From Brasilonema angustatum HA4187-MV1 (GTDB lineage: Bacteria; Cyanobacteriota; Cyanobacteriia; Cyanobacteriales; Nostocaceae): a DNA stretch of 64,000 bases. The stretch spans positions 61,277 through 125,276 of the forward strand of contig JAHHGV010000025.1 in NCBI GenBank assembly GCA_019359695.1, read 5' to 3'. Shown piece after piece: positions 25,745 through 35,166 of the stretch. The number at the start of each line of letters is the position of its first letter. Position 1 is the first letter of the stretch. The notes beneath the pieces are model-generated. The model worked only from the letters and a program-made list of their open reading frames with translations. It did not search any database and was not told where the DNA came from. The translations under genes and the position numbers were made by a program.

Positions 25745-28370
25745 AATTCTCAATCCAAAAGTCGGAAAATTCTGGCAAGGAAACCACGTTGAACCTGGCA
25801 TCTACATTGTTGTTGCTGGGAAGGTAAGGTTGCTAAACGACGCAGAAGAATTGATCGTCTCCTTGGAGGTGGGTGCGTCGTTTGGCGAATTTACTTTATT
25901 TCCTGAGTCTGATTGTCAGCCTTACAAAGCTAGGGCTGCGTTGAATTTACAGGTGTGCTTTATCCCAAAAGAGGTGCTGCTACCACTTATGGCTAAACAC
26001 CCACAAATTCGGGAACACTTGCAGAATGAGGCGCAAACGCGCAACTCCGTACTTTTGGGGAGAAATGATTCTCAAACAACAAATGTAGACAAACCATATC
26101 CTAAGATAAATGTTTCCTCAACATCAGCAGTACAACCAAAGCAAGGGAAAAGGATAAGCAAAGCTTATTTCCCCAATCCTACGCAACGAGTTGGGCATTT
26201 TTGGCAACGGATGATTCGGCGCTATCCGTTTTTTGCCCAGCAAAGTGCATCTGACTGCGGTGCAGCTTGTTTGGTCATGGTATCTCGTTATTGGGGGAAA
26301 CGCTTCAGTATCAACCGCGTCCGGGATATTGCTAATGTTGACCGCAGTGGCGCGTCTTTGCGCGGGTTATCGGCGGCTGCGGAAAGTCTTGGATTTGGCA
26401 CTCGACCAGTAAAAGCGAGTCTTGACCAGTTGGGGAAGCAAAAATTACCTGCCATTGTCCACTGGGAAGGTAAGCATTACATCGTTCTTTATGAAATTGG
26501 TCCAAGAAAAGTCATAGTCGCAGATCCCGCTATTGGTCAACGTACTCTCAGCCATGCGGAATTTAAAGCAAAATGGACTGGCTACACACTGCTGCTGCAA
26601 CCCACAGTCTTATTAAAGGATGCCAAAGAAACGACAACTGCTTTTTGGCAATTCTTTGAGTTGATCAAGCCCCACTCTGTTGTCATGCTAGAAGTGGTTA
26701 TCGCTTCAGTTTTTATCCAGATATTTGGACTTGTTACTCCGTTATTTACCCAGTTAATTTTAGACCGAGTGGTGGTGCAGCGATCGCAAGTCACGTTAAC
26801 GGCGGTGGGGTTGGGGTTGCTGATTTTTAGCCTGTTTCGTGTCGCGATTGTGGGTTTGCGGCAATATCTGCTATTTCATACGGCAAACAAGCTGGATGTG
26901 GCATTAATTGTGGGGTTTATTCGCCACACTTTGCGACTTCCTCTCTCGTTTTTTGAATCTCGTTATGTTGGGGATATTATCTCTCGTGTACAAGAAAACC
27001 GCAAAATTCAACGCTTCCTTTCCGGTGACGCTTTGTCTATCCTACTGGACTTCCTCACAGTTTTTATCTATGTAGGATTGATGTTCTGGTATAGCTGGAA
27101 AATGGCATTGCTGGCGTTGGTGATCATACCGCCTTTTTTCTTGCTGGCGTTGATTGCGACACCTTTTTTACAAAAGATTTCCAGAGAAATCTTTCATGCC
27201 GTGACCAATGAAAGTAGTTACCTGATTGAAGTGCTGACTGGTGTGCGGACGGTGAAATCCATCGCAGTGGAACAAACAGTGCGTTGGCATTGGGAGGAAC
27301 TATTACATAAGGAGGTAAAAACTAACTTCTCCGGGCAAGTTATCAGCAATGCTTTGCAACTATTTAGCAATACAATTCAAGCTGTCGCAACTACCGTATT
27401 GCTATGGTTTGGAGCATCTTTGGTGATTCAAAACCAATTAACCATTGGGCAATTGGTAGCATTTAATATGTTATTGGGAAATATTATTTCACCCTTCCAA
27501 CGATTAACAGTGTTATGGAATCAATTGCAGGAAGTGGTAATTGCAACCGAACGCATTAATGATGTGTTGGATGCAGAACCGGAAGAAGATTTGCAGCATG
27601 AACTGCGGCAATCACTATCAGAACTTCATGGACAAATTTACTTTGATCATGTAACTTTTCGCTATCACAAAGAAAGTGATACTAATATTTTAGAAAACCT
27701 CAACTTTGAAATACAACCAGGGCAAATGGTGGCGCTGGTGGGACGTAGTGGTTCAGGAAAGACGACGATTTCCAAGTTGGTTTTAGGGTTGTATCCTCCA
27801 ACAGATGGTCGCATCTTGATTGATGGACTAGATATTACGAGTATTTCACTACGTTCCTTACGTTCCTGTGTGGGAGTTGTTGATCAAGACACTTTTTTGT
27901 TTGGCAGCACGATTCGAGAAAATATCAGTTTAGGACATTCAGGAGCAACTTTAGAAGAGGTTATAAAAGCAGCAAATTTGGCAGGTGCTGATGAGTTTAT
28001 TAAAAAATTGCCAATGGGCTATGAAACCCAAATTGGTGAAGGTGGAGGTTTGTTGTCTGGTGGACAGCGCCAGCGGATTGCGATCGCCAGAGCATTATTA
28101 GGTAATCCCCGCTTATTAATTTTCGACGAGGCGACTTCCCATCTAGATACAGAATCAGAACGGGTTATTCAGAGGAATTTGAACACAATCCTCAAAGGAC
28201 GAACCGCTTTAGTCATAGCCCATCGCCTCTCAACTATACGAAATGCAGATTTGATTTTGGTTTTAGATAAGGGTGTGTTGATTGAAAGTGGAACTCACGA
28301 AGCATTAATGGCAAAGCGGGGACATTATTTTTATCTCAATCAACAACAGCAGCTAAATATGGCGGCGTGA
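25635..28370 (+). CDS. Peptidase-containing ABC transporter (cNMP-binding + C39 + ABC)
   Basis: A 911-residue inner-membrane exporter that cleaves double-glycine leaders while exporting peptides. Order: cyclic-nucleotide-binding-like domain (about 35-135); C39 peptidase (about 195-320) with catalytic C208 in SASDCGAAC, H281 in EGKHYIVL and D297 in VADPAIG; six membrane helices (about 345-610); and a nucleotide-binding domain with Walker A VGRSGSGKTT near 702, signature LLSGGQRQRIAIARAL near 805 and FDEATSHLD. All catalytic residues are intact. It overlaps the HTH gene by 110 bp. It is followed by its HlyD adaptor, and a GG-leader peptide is encoded 3.3 kb downstream. Confidence 0.95.
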   Translation: MAHNPTQAHLLVLQQLNNALGYPLSQQEFQRCLQAAKILNPKVGKFWQGNHVEPGIYIVVAGKVRLLNDAEELIVSLEVGASFGEFTLFPESDCQPYKARAALNLQVCFIPKEVLLPLMAKHPQIREHLQNEAQTRNSVLLGRNDSQTTNVDKPYPKINVSSTSAVQPKQGKRISKAYFPNPTQRVGHFWQRMIRRYPFFAQQSASDCGAACLVMVSRYWGKRFSINRVRDIANVDRSGASLRGLSAAAESLGFGTRPVKASLDQLGKQKLPAIVHWEGKHYIVLYEIGPRKVIVADPAIGQRTLSHAEFKAKWTGYTLLLQPTVLLKDAKETTTAFWQFFELIKPHSVVMLEVVIASVFIQIFGLVTPLFTQLILDRVVVQRSQVTLTAVGLGLLIFSLFRVAIVGLRQYLLFHTANKLDVALIVGFIRHTLRLPLSFFESRYVGDIISRVQENRKIQRFLSGDALSILLDFLTVFIYVGLMFWYSWKMALLALVIIPPFFLLALIATPFLQKISREIFHAVTNESSYLIEVLTGVRTVKSIAVEQTVRWHWEELLHKEVKTNFSGQVISNALQLFSNTIQAVATTVLLWFGASLVIQNQLTIGQLVAFNMLLGNIISPFQRLTVLWNQLQEVVIATERINDVLDAEPEEDLQHELRQSLSELHGQIYFDHVTFRYHKESDTNILENLNFEIQPGQMVALVGRSGSGKTTISKLVLGLYPPTDGRILIDGLDITSISLRSLRSCVGVVDQDTFLFGSTIRENISLGHSGATLEEVIKAANLAGADEFIKKLPMGYETQIGEGGGLLSGGQRQRIAIARALLGNPRLLIFDEATSHLDTESERVIQRNLNTILKGRTALVIAHRLSTIRNADLILVLDKGVLIESGTHEALMAKRGHYFYLNQQQQLNMAA

Positions 28371-28495
28371 GGGGACAAGAAGAGTAGGGGAAGTAGGGGA
28401 AGTAGGGGAAGCAGGGGGAAAAATTTTTTCATCTTGCTCATCCCCCTCACTTCCATTTCCATCTGCCAAAATCCAACATTTTGTAAGGAGAAATC

Positions 28496-30046
28496 ATGAC
28501 AAATACGTTAAATGGAAAGGTTCACACTCACAACATCCAGGAGAGTAAAAAGTATCAGGAAATTCTCAATTCTCAAACATCAGTTCAGCCAACTGATAAG
28601 GTAACTGATAAACCAAAGGATGATTGGTCTGATGTCACTCAGGATTTACTTGATAGCTTACCTCATGTTTGGACGAGAGGATTACTATATTTACTTTTAA
28701 GTTTTTCGGCGATCGTTTTGCCTTGGACGATGTTGTTTAAAGTTGATGAAACAGGCACTGCTAGAGGAAGACTTGAGCCGAAGGGTAAGACAGTTAACTT
28801 AGATACTCTTGTTACTGGAACTGTTGCTAAAATTCCGGTGAAAGAAGGTGAATTAGTCAAACCTGGGGAACCTGTGTTGATATTGGATTCTGAACTAGTT
28901 AAAACAGAGTTACATCAAGGAAAAGATAAATTAGAAGGTCAGTTAAATCGGCTTTCACAGTTGAATGTTTTGAAAAAGCAGTTAGTAGTCGCTTTGACAA
29001 CTCAGCAACAACAAAATCAAGCACAAGAGTTAGAAAAACAGGCTCAAGTTGAGCAGGTGCAGCAGAATTTGACTGCTTTGCAAAACTCTTACGAACTACA
29101 AAAACAAGAAAAATTGACACAAGTCAACCAGGCAAAACAAACTGTTGAGTCTAGTCAAACAGCTAGTAAATTTGTAGAGAGTAGTTTAAGCAGTGCCCAG
29201 CAGGAAATTGAACGCTATAAACAGTTAAGTAAAGAAGGGATTGTTGCAGAAGTTAATGTTGTACAAAAACAAGACATGATAAATGAAAAGCAAAAGTTGC
29301 TTGCACAAAGTCAATCAGACATTGAGCAAGCGAAACTACGCTTGGCAGAACAACAAAGTAATTATCAGCAGACTATTCGCAAGGCAAAAGCTGAGATTGA
29401 GCAGGCTCACTTACGTCTGAAGGAACAGCAAAGAAGTTATCAGACTTTGACTCATTCTGGTAAGCTAGCTGTCTTAAAAAGTGAAGAACAAGTCAAGAAT
29501 CTAGAAACAGAAATAACTACTTTGAAGTCAGATATTGCTCAAAGTAAAAGTCAAATTCAAACTTTACAGCTAGAGTTAGGGCAAAGAGTCTTAAAATCAC
29601 CTGTTGCAGGTAGAGTGTTTCAGTTACCAATACAAAGGGCTGGGGCTGTTGTGCAGTCAGGAACAATGGTTGCAGAAATTGCTCCAGAAGGTGCACCTTT
29701 AGTTATTCGGGCACAGATAACAACAGCCGAGAGTGGTTCATTACAGAAAAAAATGCCAGTCAAACTAAAGTTTGATGCTTATCCATTCCAGGATTATGGA
29801 GTTGTAGAAGGAGAATTGGTAGAAATTTCTCCTACGACAATAGAGGTGGAAACAGCTAATGGAAAAATAGCAGCATATAACTTAGAAATTGCCCTAAAAC
29901 AAAATTGTATTCCCAAAGCAAATAAATGTATTCCCTTGCGTCCAGGCGATACAGCGACAGCTGAGGTAATTGTACGAGAACGTCGAATTATTGATTTCTT
30001 GCTCGATCCTTTCCAGCAGTTACAGAAAGGCAATTTAAAATTTTAG
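28496..30046 (+). CDS. HlyD-family membrane-fusion adaptor
   Basis: A 516-residue adaptor that links the ABC exporter to an outer-membrane channel. A single membrane helix lies at about 62-82, followed by the split lipoyl/biotinyl-like domain (TVNLDTLVTGTVAKIPVKEG, then LKSPVAGRVFQLP near 360) enclosing a long Gln/Lys/Glu-rich coiled-coil hairpin (about 125-350). The beta-barrel domain is C-terminal. An AAGGAG ribosome-binding site sits eight bases before the ATG. Co-directional with the exporter (126 bp gap containing tandem 'ggggaagta' repeats) and the PPIase. Confidence 0.93.
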   Translation: MTNTLNGKVHTHNIQESKKYQEILNSQTSVQPTDKVTDKPKDDWSDVTQDLLDSLPHVWTRGLLYLLLSFSAIVLPWTMLFKVDETGTARGRLEPKGKTVNLDTLVTGTVAKIPVKEGELVKPGEPVLILDSELVKTELHQGKDKLEGQLNRLSQLNVLKKQLVVALTTQQQQNQAQELEKQAQVEQVQQNLTALQNSYELQKQEKLTQVNQAKQTVESSQTASKFVESSLSSAQQEIERYKQLSKEGIVAEVNVVQKQDMINEKQKLLAQSQSDIEQAKLRLAEQQSNYQQTIRKAKAEIEQAHLRLKEQQRSYQTLTHSGKLAVLKSEEQVKNLETEITTLKSDIAQSKSQIQTLQLELGQRVLKSPVAGRVFQLPIQRAGAVVQSGTMVAEIAPEGAPLVIRAQITTAESGSLQKKMPVKLKFDAYPFQDYGVVEGELVEISPTTIEVETANGKIAAYNLEIALKQNCIPKANKCIPLRPGDTATAEVIVRERRIIDFLLDPFQQLQKGNLKF

Positions 30047-30090
30047 AGAGTGCTAGATTTAAGTTCGTTTATTTAACTGAAATAAATATT

Positions 30091-30825
30091 ATGTTAAAGA
30101 CTGTCACTATTACTCGTGAAGATATTCTTCAACAAGTCAAGCTATCTTGTAAAATTCCTGAGATTATCCAAGAAATTATCACCTCTAAAATTATTGCACT
30201 AGCTACTGAGGAGATTGGCATTGAGGTAGAAGATCAAGCACTCCAGAAAACGGCAGATACATTGCGATTAATTAATAACCTTATAAGTGCTGAACAGACA
30301 TGGCTATGGCTACAAAAGCATCACCTTTCTATAGATGATTTTGAAAAAATAGCATATAACAACTTAATTTATGGAGAGTTGGCAAAACATCTCTTTACAG
30401 ATAACATTGAACCCTATTTCTTTGAAAACCAACTAGACTATCTTGGTGCAGTCATCTACGAAGTTGTCTTAGATGACGAAGATTTGGCAATCGAGCTTTA
30501 TTACACCATAAAAGAAGGTGAAATGAGTTTTTATGATGTTGCTCACACATATATCCAAGACATAGAGTTACGCCGAAAATGCGGATATCGGGGGATAGTA
30601 CATCGTAAAGATTTAAAGCCAGAAACATCTACCGCTATCTTTGCTGCTAAGCCGCCTCAGCTTCTCAAGCCAATTGTGACATCTTCAGGGATACATTTAA
30701 TTCTTGTTGAAGAAATCGTTAAACCAGAATTAGATGAGAAGCTACGTAACCAAATCATTGCAGATTATTTTTCACAGTGGGTTAAACAACAAATATATCA
30801 GATGGAAATAATTCCAGATTTTTAA
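30091..30825 (+). CDS. Parvulin-like (SurA/PpiC-type) peptidylprolyl isomerase
   Basis: A 244-residue protein with a helical SurA-like N-terminal part (about 1-110) and a diverged parvulin-type domain (about 110-205). That domain includes GEMSFYDVAHTYIQD, KCGYRGIVHRKDL and the C-terminal LKPIVTSSGIHLILVEEIV strand. There is no signal peptide, so it may act in the cytoplasm. PPIases of this kind commonly accompany peptide-export operons in cyanobacteria, presumably as a chaperone for the substrate. It lies 44 bp after the HlyD gene and is followed by a hairpin. Confidence 0.85.
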   Translation: MLKTVTITREDILQQVKLSCKIPEIIQEIITSKIIALATEEIGIEVEDQALQKTADTLRLINNLISAEQTWLWLQKHHLSIDDFEKIAYNNLIYGELAKHLFTDNIEPYFFENQLDYLGAVIYEVVLDDEDLAIELYYTIKEGEMSFYDVAHTYIQDIELRRKCGYRGIVHRKDLKPETSTAIFAAKPPQLLKPIVTSSGIHLILVEEIVKPELDEKLRNQIIADYFSQWVKQQIYQMEIIPDF

Positions 30826-30878
30826 TAAACAAAGTAATTTATGATTTTGGCGGCTGACAAATTTTAATTTGATAAAGT

Positions 30879-30908
30879 TCCTGCATCTTTTTTTATTAAG
30901 ATGCAGGA
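30879..30908 (+). terminator. Hairpin downstream of the export operon
   Basis: TCCTGCATCTT (30879-30889) pairs perfectly with AAGATGCAGGA (30898-30908), with an eight-base T-rich loop. It lies 54 bp past the PPIase stop codon. The following T-tract is weak, so termination efficiency is uncertain. Confidence 0.55.
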
Positions 30909-31659
30909 TATTCTCTGTTATAGGTTTGACTTTATCTTGCCTTCTCTTGTTTTCTATACTCTACTATTTATTCTGGTTTTTCAAGGTTGGAATGATTACT
31001 AAAAAGACAAAAAGGATACAGTTAGATTTTCTATATAGGAATCCGCTTAGATTTCTGTTAGCTTACGTGGCTTCCCTTGCGCGTATCCAGAGGACTCAGC
31101 CATACTAACTTGTGGGGGCGCTTAACACTTAACACTTAACAGAAAAAATACTGTTGGGGGTATACCTAGTTTCATAAAAATTAAATAGGAGTTTTATAGA
31201 TTTTTGAACAAAATACTTATCTGACAACGACATAATTAAAACATTTATGTCTGTTTTTTGGAAGCATCCCGATCTTTCAAAAACAGAATGACAGATATAG
31301 GGCTGCGAATTTGTGCAATGTGGTTTAGATAAGTAGGTACAAAATATCAGTTCGGCAATAACTGCATCAGTTATGTCAGTTCTATCTATACTTTGCAGTT
31401 GATTTACATCTTAATTTTATATACATGTATAACTTGTTATGACTCAAACTCTTCTAATTTGGCGTTTTTTGACTAGTTAGTCCATAGCTAATTAAATTAT
31501 TGCTAATTTGAATCCGATAAAAGATGTAACTATTCTGTCCAAAAGCCTAGTTAAAAATACTTGAATCATATGAGTTTATTACTTAAGCTGGTAATCAGCA
31601 ATAAAACATTTCTGTTTTGTTGAAAAAGACAAACAATTCTTACTTAGAGGTAAACTAAA
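30909..31659. other. Long A/T-rich leader upstream of the precursor peptide gene
   Basis: About 750 bp without a recognisable gene. A frame through 30869-31108 overlaps the terminator hairpin and is not gene-like. Tandem 'aacactt' heptamers lie at 31120-31140. The precursor's own promoter is expected here, but I cannot pick a specific -10/-35. An AGAGG ribosome-binding site lies at about 31646, ten bases before the precursor ATG. Confidence 0.5.
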
Positions 31660-31899
31660 ATGGCTCACATTACTTTTGGAAATCTAGAATCTGCTAATGC
31701 TGATTTGTTTTTTGAGAATCCTGAAAGTTTCATCACCGAATTAGGTGCTGACGAAACTGGTAAAATTCAAGGTGGATTACTAGATAATCTACTAAATGGT
31801 AATACTATAGGACTTTCCATACCAGTTAACGTATTGGGTAACCAGGGCGGTGATAATGATGGCATTGACAACAAAGGACAATACCCTGTCAGATGTTGA
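31660..31899 (+). CDS. Double-glycine-leader precursor peptide (putative bacteriocin/RiPP precursor)
   Basis: A 79-residue peptide. Residues 1-39 form an acidic leader ending ELGADETGKIQGG. Counting back from the cleavage point, G-1, G-2, I-4, E-8 and L-12 all match the consensus recognised by C39 peptidases. The predicted core (residues 40-79) begins LLDNLLNGNTIGL, is Asn/Gly-rich (GNQGGDNDG) and ends NKGQYPVRC with a single, C-terminal cysteine. It lies between a C39 exporter operon and a ThiF/MccB-like adenylating enzyme on the same strand. I do not recognise a named precursor family. Too short for statistics, but start, RBS and leader agree. Confidence 0.78.
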   Translation: MAHITFGNLESANADLFFENPESFITELGADETGKIQGGLLDNLLNGNTIGLSIPVNVLGNQGGDNDGIDNKGQYPVRC

Positions 31900-32443
31900 A
31901 AACCAAAGGAATTACTCAACACGTAACACTTGACAACATACATACAAGCTGAATCTAAGCTAATTGCAAATTTCATTACTGAACTTAGTTGCTTGTAGTC
32001 TGTCCAATTCTCTAACAAATTGTGTCAAAAAAACTGTATTCAGTTAAGTACGAATACTTGCTCGGCTCTAAAACATCAATTCAATTATTCAGACTAGTAA
32101 TCGGAAGATGGAGATTTTAGTACTCCCTTTTCTAATATCTACTGGCTGAAGTCTATAAACTTGGCATTATTAAATTGATGTTTCAGACGACACAAACAAT
32201 GCTTGTGACGACTATGTAAGCGAACTTTTTGCTAGAGTTGGGAGTCAGATCATCGATATCTTTACTCCCACTTCTTACTTCCGAATGAATTGTCACCATA
32301 ACTGCCATTAGCCAAACTACCAGATAATAGCCAAAGTCATTTTTAGATTGACTTTGGCTATTATCTGTGATTTTTTCGGTAATTACTATCAAAGAATTTT
32401 TGGCATCAAGTTGTAATTTTTATCTTTTCATATATGGCTAACT
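31900..32443. other. Precursor-ThiF spacer
   Basis: A 544-bp non-coding stretch. It contains the strong hairpin at 32321-32367, and only very short frames elsewhere. A second, weaker dyad (gggagt/actccc) spans 32240-32270. No second precursor peptide with a GG leader was found. Confidence 0.5.
32321..32367 (+). terminator. 19-bp perfect hairpin followed by T-run
   Basis: Positions 32321-32339 are perfectly complementary to 32349-32367, leaving a nine-base loop; a TTTTTT tract follows at 32371. This is the strongest intrinsic-terminator-like structure in the window. It lies after the precursor peptide and 77 bp before the ThiF gene, so it could end the precursor transcript and set precursor above enzyme expression. 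Confidence 0.85.
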
Positions 32444-33460
32444 ATGAACATATTGAATAAGTTCCAAGATGGAATAGCCTTGAAGCCTAGTATATATTTA
32501 TCATTTCCGTCAGAACAGAAAACATTACTAACCAATGGTCAAACATCTTTGGTACTATCTAATATTCCTCAAGAGGTAGTGCAAGCATTAAAGCAAATGG
32601 TTGTAGGTACACAACTTAATACATTAGCATCTTTACTACCAGGGGATAAACTTGAAAAAGTTATTTCACTTTTGGATTCTAAGGGTGTAGTAAGACCTTT
32701 CTATAAAAACGAATTTAAGGAAACACCTTTTGAAAAGCAAGTAGAGTTCTTTTCAGATTTCGTTGACGATCCCAATGCTGCACAACAAAAGCTTTCAAAA
32801 CAGTCTGTCTGTATCATCGGTTGTGGTGGAACTGGAAATATCGCCGCTCAACATCTGGTAGCTGCTGGTATTAAAAACTTTATATTGCTCGATGATGATA
32901 CTGTTAATATAACAAACTTTAACCGTCAGTTTTGTTTTAGTCAGACTGACCTTAGTACACCGAAGGTTGAAGCACTACGCAACTATATTTTAGCGAGAAA
33001 CTCTGATACAAAAATCCATACTCGTCAAATCAGGATTAATTCTATCGAAGATTTGTACACAGGTTTAAAAAACTTAGAAAAGCCGGATTTTCTTCTGTGT
33101 TGTGCTGACACACCACCAATTACTATTAAGTCATGGATAGCACAGTATTGCATACAGGAAAATGTACCATGTATGTTCTCAGGTGTGGGAGTTTATCATG
33201 GTATAGTCGGTCCATTATTGACTCACAAGAGCCATATGGAAAAGTTTCTTAAGCACAATCAAGAACTGGAAAAGGGACTGGATGATAATTCTTCAACAGT
33301 TGTATCATCGTCAATTTCATATCTCAATACTTTGATTGGAACTCTGATGATTTCAGATGTGATCAAGTTTCTTTCAAGTATTAGTCAGCCGCTCTCTCTG
33401 AATGCGACTTTACAATATAATTCTAATAAAGGTAACCTGGTCAAGATTGCTGAATGGTAG
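32444..33460 (+). CDS. ThiF/MccB-like E1-type adenylating enzyme
   Basis: A 338-residue protein. Residues 1-88 resemble a small winged-helix, precursor-recognition-type domain, as in MccB. The E1-type adenylation fold begins at SVCIIGCGGTGN (121-132), with LLDDDTVNITNFNRQ (149-162; Asp pair, Asn and Arg typical of ATP binding), then STPKVEALRN and LLCCADTP. The block VPCMFSGVGVYHGIVGPL parallels MccB, but the CxxC zinc pair after GPL is absent. MccB activates a peptide C-terminus by adenylation. Here the neighbouring GG-leader peptide is the likely substrate; this is inference. Confidence 0.85.
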   Translation: MNILNKFQDGIALKPSIYLSFPSEQKTLLTNGQTSLVLSNIPQEVVQALKQMVVGTQLNTLASLLPGDKLEKVISLLDSKGVVRPFYKNEFKETPFEKQVEFFSDFVDDPNAAQQKLSKQSVCIIGCGGTGNIAAQHLVAAGIKNFILLDDDTVNITNFNRQFCFSQTDLSTPKVEALRNYILARNSDTKIHTRQIRINSIEDLYTGLKNLEKPDFLLCCADTPPITIKSWIAQYCIQENVPCMFSGVGVYHGIVGPLLTHKSHMEKFLKHNQELEKGLDDNSSTVVSSSISYLNTLIGTLMISDVIKFLSSISQPLSLNATLQYNSNKGNLVKIAEW

Positions 33461-33626
33461 AAACAAGCATAGGAATCCGGTTTTATTTCTGAACTAACTC
33501 GTAGGGGAAGGCAACAGGGAACAGGGAAGAAGAAATAAAAGTGTACCTAGCTTCGTCAAAAATCAAATAGAAATCTTATAGCACAAGTAAGTGCTACTTA
33601 CTTCCTGATATCTTATAGTGGCTCGT

Positions 33627-33656
33627 GGCTCAAGTTGATTACAATCAACTTGAGCC
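33627..33656. terminator. Bidirectional-terminator-like dyad between convergent genes
   Basis: GGCTCAAGTTGATT (33627-33640) is the exact inverse of AATCAACTTGAGCC (33643-33656). It lies between the convergent ThiF and TPR genes. A clear T-tract is missing on both sides. Confidence 0.5.
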
Positions 33657-33693
33657 GTTAACTAAGAGTTTCAAGTCATAACACTCTCTCTAC

Positions 33694-34959
33694 TTATCCG
33701 CGATCGCTTTCCCAATCACCAATGACTTTCTGCAAGTACCACTCTTCAGACATTCCAGGATAGTCATACTCCGCTTGATCAATCAATCTTTGGGCTATTT
33801 CCCAATATCCCCCAACCAATCTTAAAAGGCGTTGTCGTAGCAAGTTAGATTTTGCTTCTTTGGAGTTAGAAGTGGGAGAGTTAATTTTTTTGAGACTATC
33901 TAAAACTTGTTGGTAATTTTCCCAGTCTTCTTTTTCACAAAACATACTTGCTGCACGCTGATAATCTTCAACAGCACGTTCCATTTCTTCTAAGCAAGTG
34001 TAGGCAATGCCACGATTGTAGTAAGCTGTTGCATCATCGGGATTTATTTGCAATGCTTGGCTATAGTCGTTAATTGCACCAAGATAATTGCCCATGACTC
34101 GATAGGCATTGCCTCTAGCAACATACAGCATTGCATCTTGGGGTTGCATTTGGAGTGCTTGATTGAAATCAGTGATCGCCCCTTGATGATCTCCTAAACA
34201 AGAACGCGCTTTTCCTCGATTGCGGTAGACGATTGCATCCTCAAAATTCAGTCGCAGCGCTTGGTTGAAATCAGAGATAGCTTCCCGATAGTTACCCAAC
34301 TTGCAACGCACCACCCCTCGACAGCAATAAGCTTGTGCATCCTGTGAATCAACCCGTAAAGCCCAGCTTAAATCCTCCATTGCTTGACGGGTATCGCCTT
34401 TTTCTGCTTTTTCTAGTAACTGGGTGAAATATTCTTTTTCAGATTTGAGTGGCGCAATTATCGGACTTGGTTGTACAAAAGCAGGTTTTTGCTTTGGTTG
34501 GAGTTGTTTAATTTTTTCTAGACACTGGCGACAATTCTCTGTGTCGTTTTGTTGCAAATATAATTCTGCCGCTTTTTTAAAGCTGGCGATCGCATCTTGA
34601 ATATACCCTTGTTTACGGTGCACGATTCCCCGTAAATTATAAGCAGCCGCATAATTTACATTTAGACGAATAGCTTGCTCTACATCCGCAAGCGCCCCTG
34701 GCAGATTTTTCAACGCCACTCGTGCTAAGGCGCGACAGTAATGAGCTTCTACACTTTGAGGGTTAAGTTTCAGCGCTTCTGTGAAGTCAGAAACAGCATT
34801 CAACATTTCTCCTAAATCATAGTATGCTAAACCCCGTTGATAGTAAGCTTCGGCAAAGTAAGGTGATAGCTGCAAAGCACGGGTAAATTCCTCAATGGCT
34901 TCAGCATAGTCTTTTTGCTTGGCTCTTTCCAATCCTTTATTGTAAAATTCGTCATTCAT
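33694..34959 (-). CDS. Tetratricopeptide-repeat protein
   Basis: A 421-residue protein made of two TPR blocks. The first covers residues ~4-140 and starts DEFYNKGLERAKQKDYAEAIEEFTRAL. The second covers ~185-345, with units such as AIVYRNRGKARSCLGDHQGA. A ~40-residue linker containing QPKQKPAFVQPSP separates them. Repeat spacing is the usual 34 residues. The C-terminal ~70 residues are a non-repeat helical tail. It is probably a cytoplasmic protein-protein interaction scaffold; partners are unknown. No signal peptide. Confidence 0.88.
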   Translation of the reverse strand: MNDEFYNKGLERAKQKDYAEAIEEFTRALQLSPYFAEAYYQRGLAYYDLGEMLNAVSDFTEALKLNPQSVEAHYCRALARVALKNLPGALADVEQAIRLNVNYAAAYNLRGIVHRKQGYIQDAIASFKKAAELYLQQNDTENCRQCLEKIKQLQPKQKPAFVQPSPIIAPLKSEKEYFTQLLEKAEKGDTRQAMEDLSWALRVDSQDAQAYCCRGVVRCKLGNYREAISDFNQALRLNFEDAIVYRNRGKARSCLGDHQGAITDFNQALQMQPQDAMLYVARGNAYRVMGNYLGAINDYSQALQINPDDATAYYNRGIAYTCLEEMERAVEDYQRAASMFCEKEDWENYQQVLDSLKKINSPTSNSKEAKSNLLRQRLLRLVGGYWEIAQRLIDQAEYDYPGMSEEWYLQKVIGDWESDRG

Positions 34960-35010
34960 GGCGTTTATTTGAACAATGAAGTCAGGATACAGGTTGAAAA
35001 GTGAATAACT

Positions 35011-35084
35011 AGGGGTGTAAGGGGAGCCAGTGCCGTGGGCGGGTTCCCCTACACCCTTACACCCCTATACCCCTATACCCCTAG
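35011..35084. repeat. Inverted repeat plus tandem 'acccctat' heptamer-like units
   Basis: AGGGGTGTAAGGG (35011-35023) pairs with CCCTTACACCCCT (35054-35066), followed by three 'tacccctat' copies. The middle (ggggagccagtgc..gggcgggttcccc) also appears at 13098-13125. Confidence 0.7.
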
Positions 35085-35166
35085 CTTTGGTGAAATACTT
35101 TAATCTTTACACTTCATACTTAAATCTTCCGTTGACTCATTTCAAATTGTTAATACAAATCACCAA

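Noticed and set aside
30869..31108. 79-codon plus-strand frame with a hydrophobic stretch after the PPIase gene
   Set aside because: It begins at a TTG just before a perfect hairpin and reads through it, lacks a ribosome-binding site and ends in repeat-like sequence.
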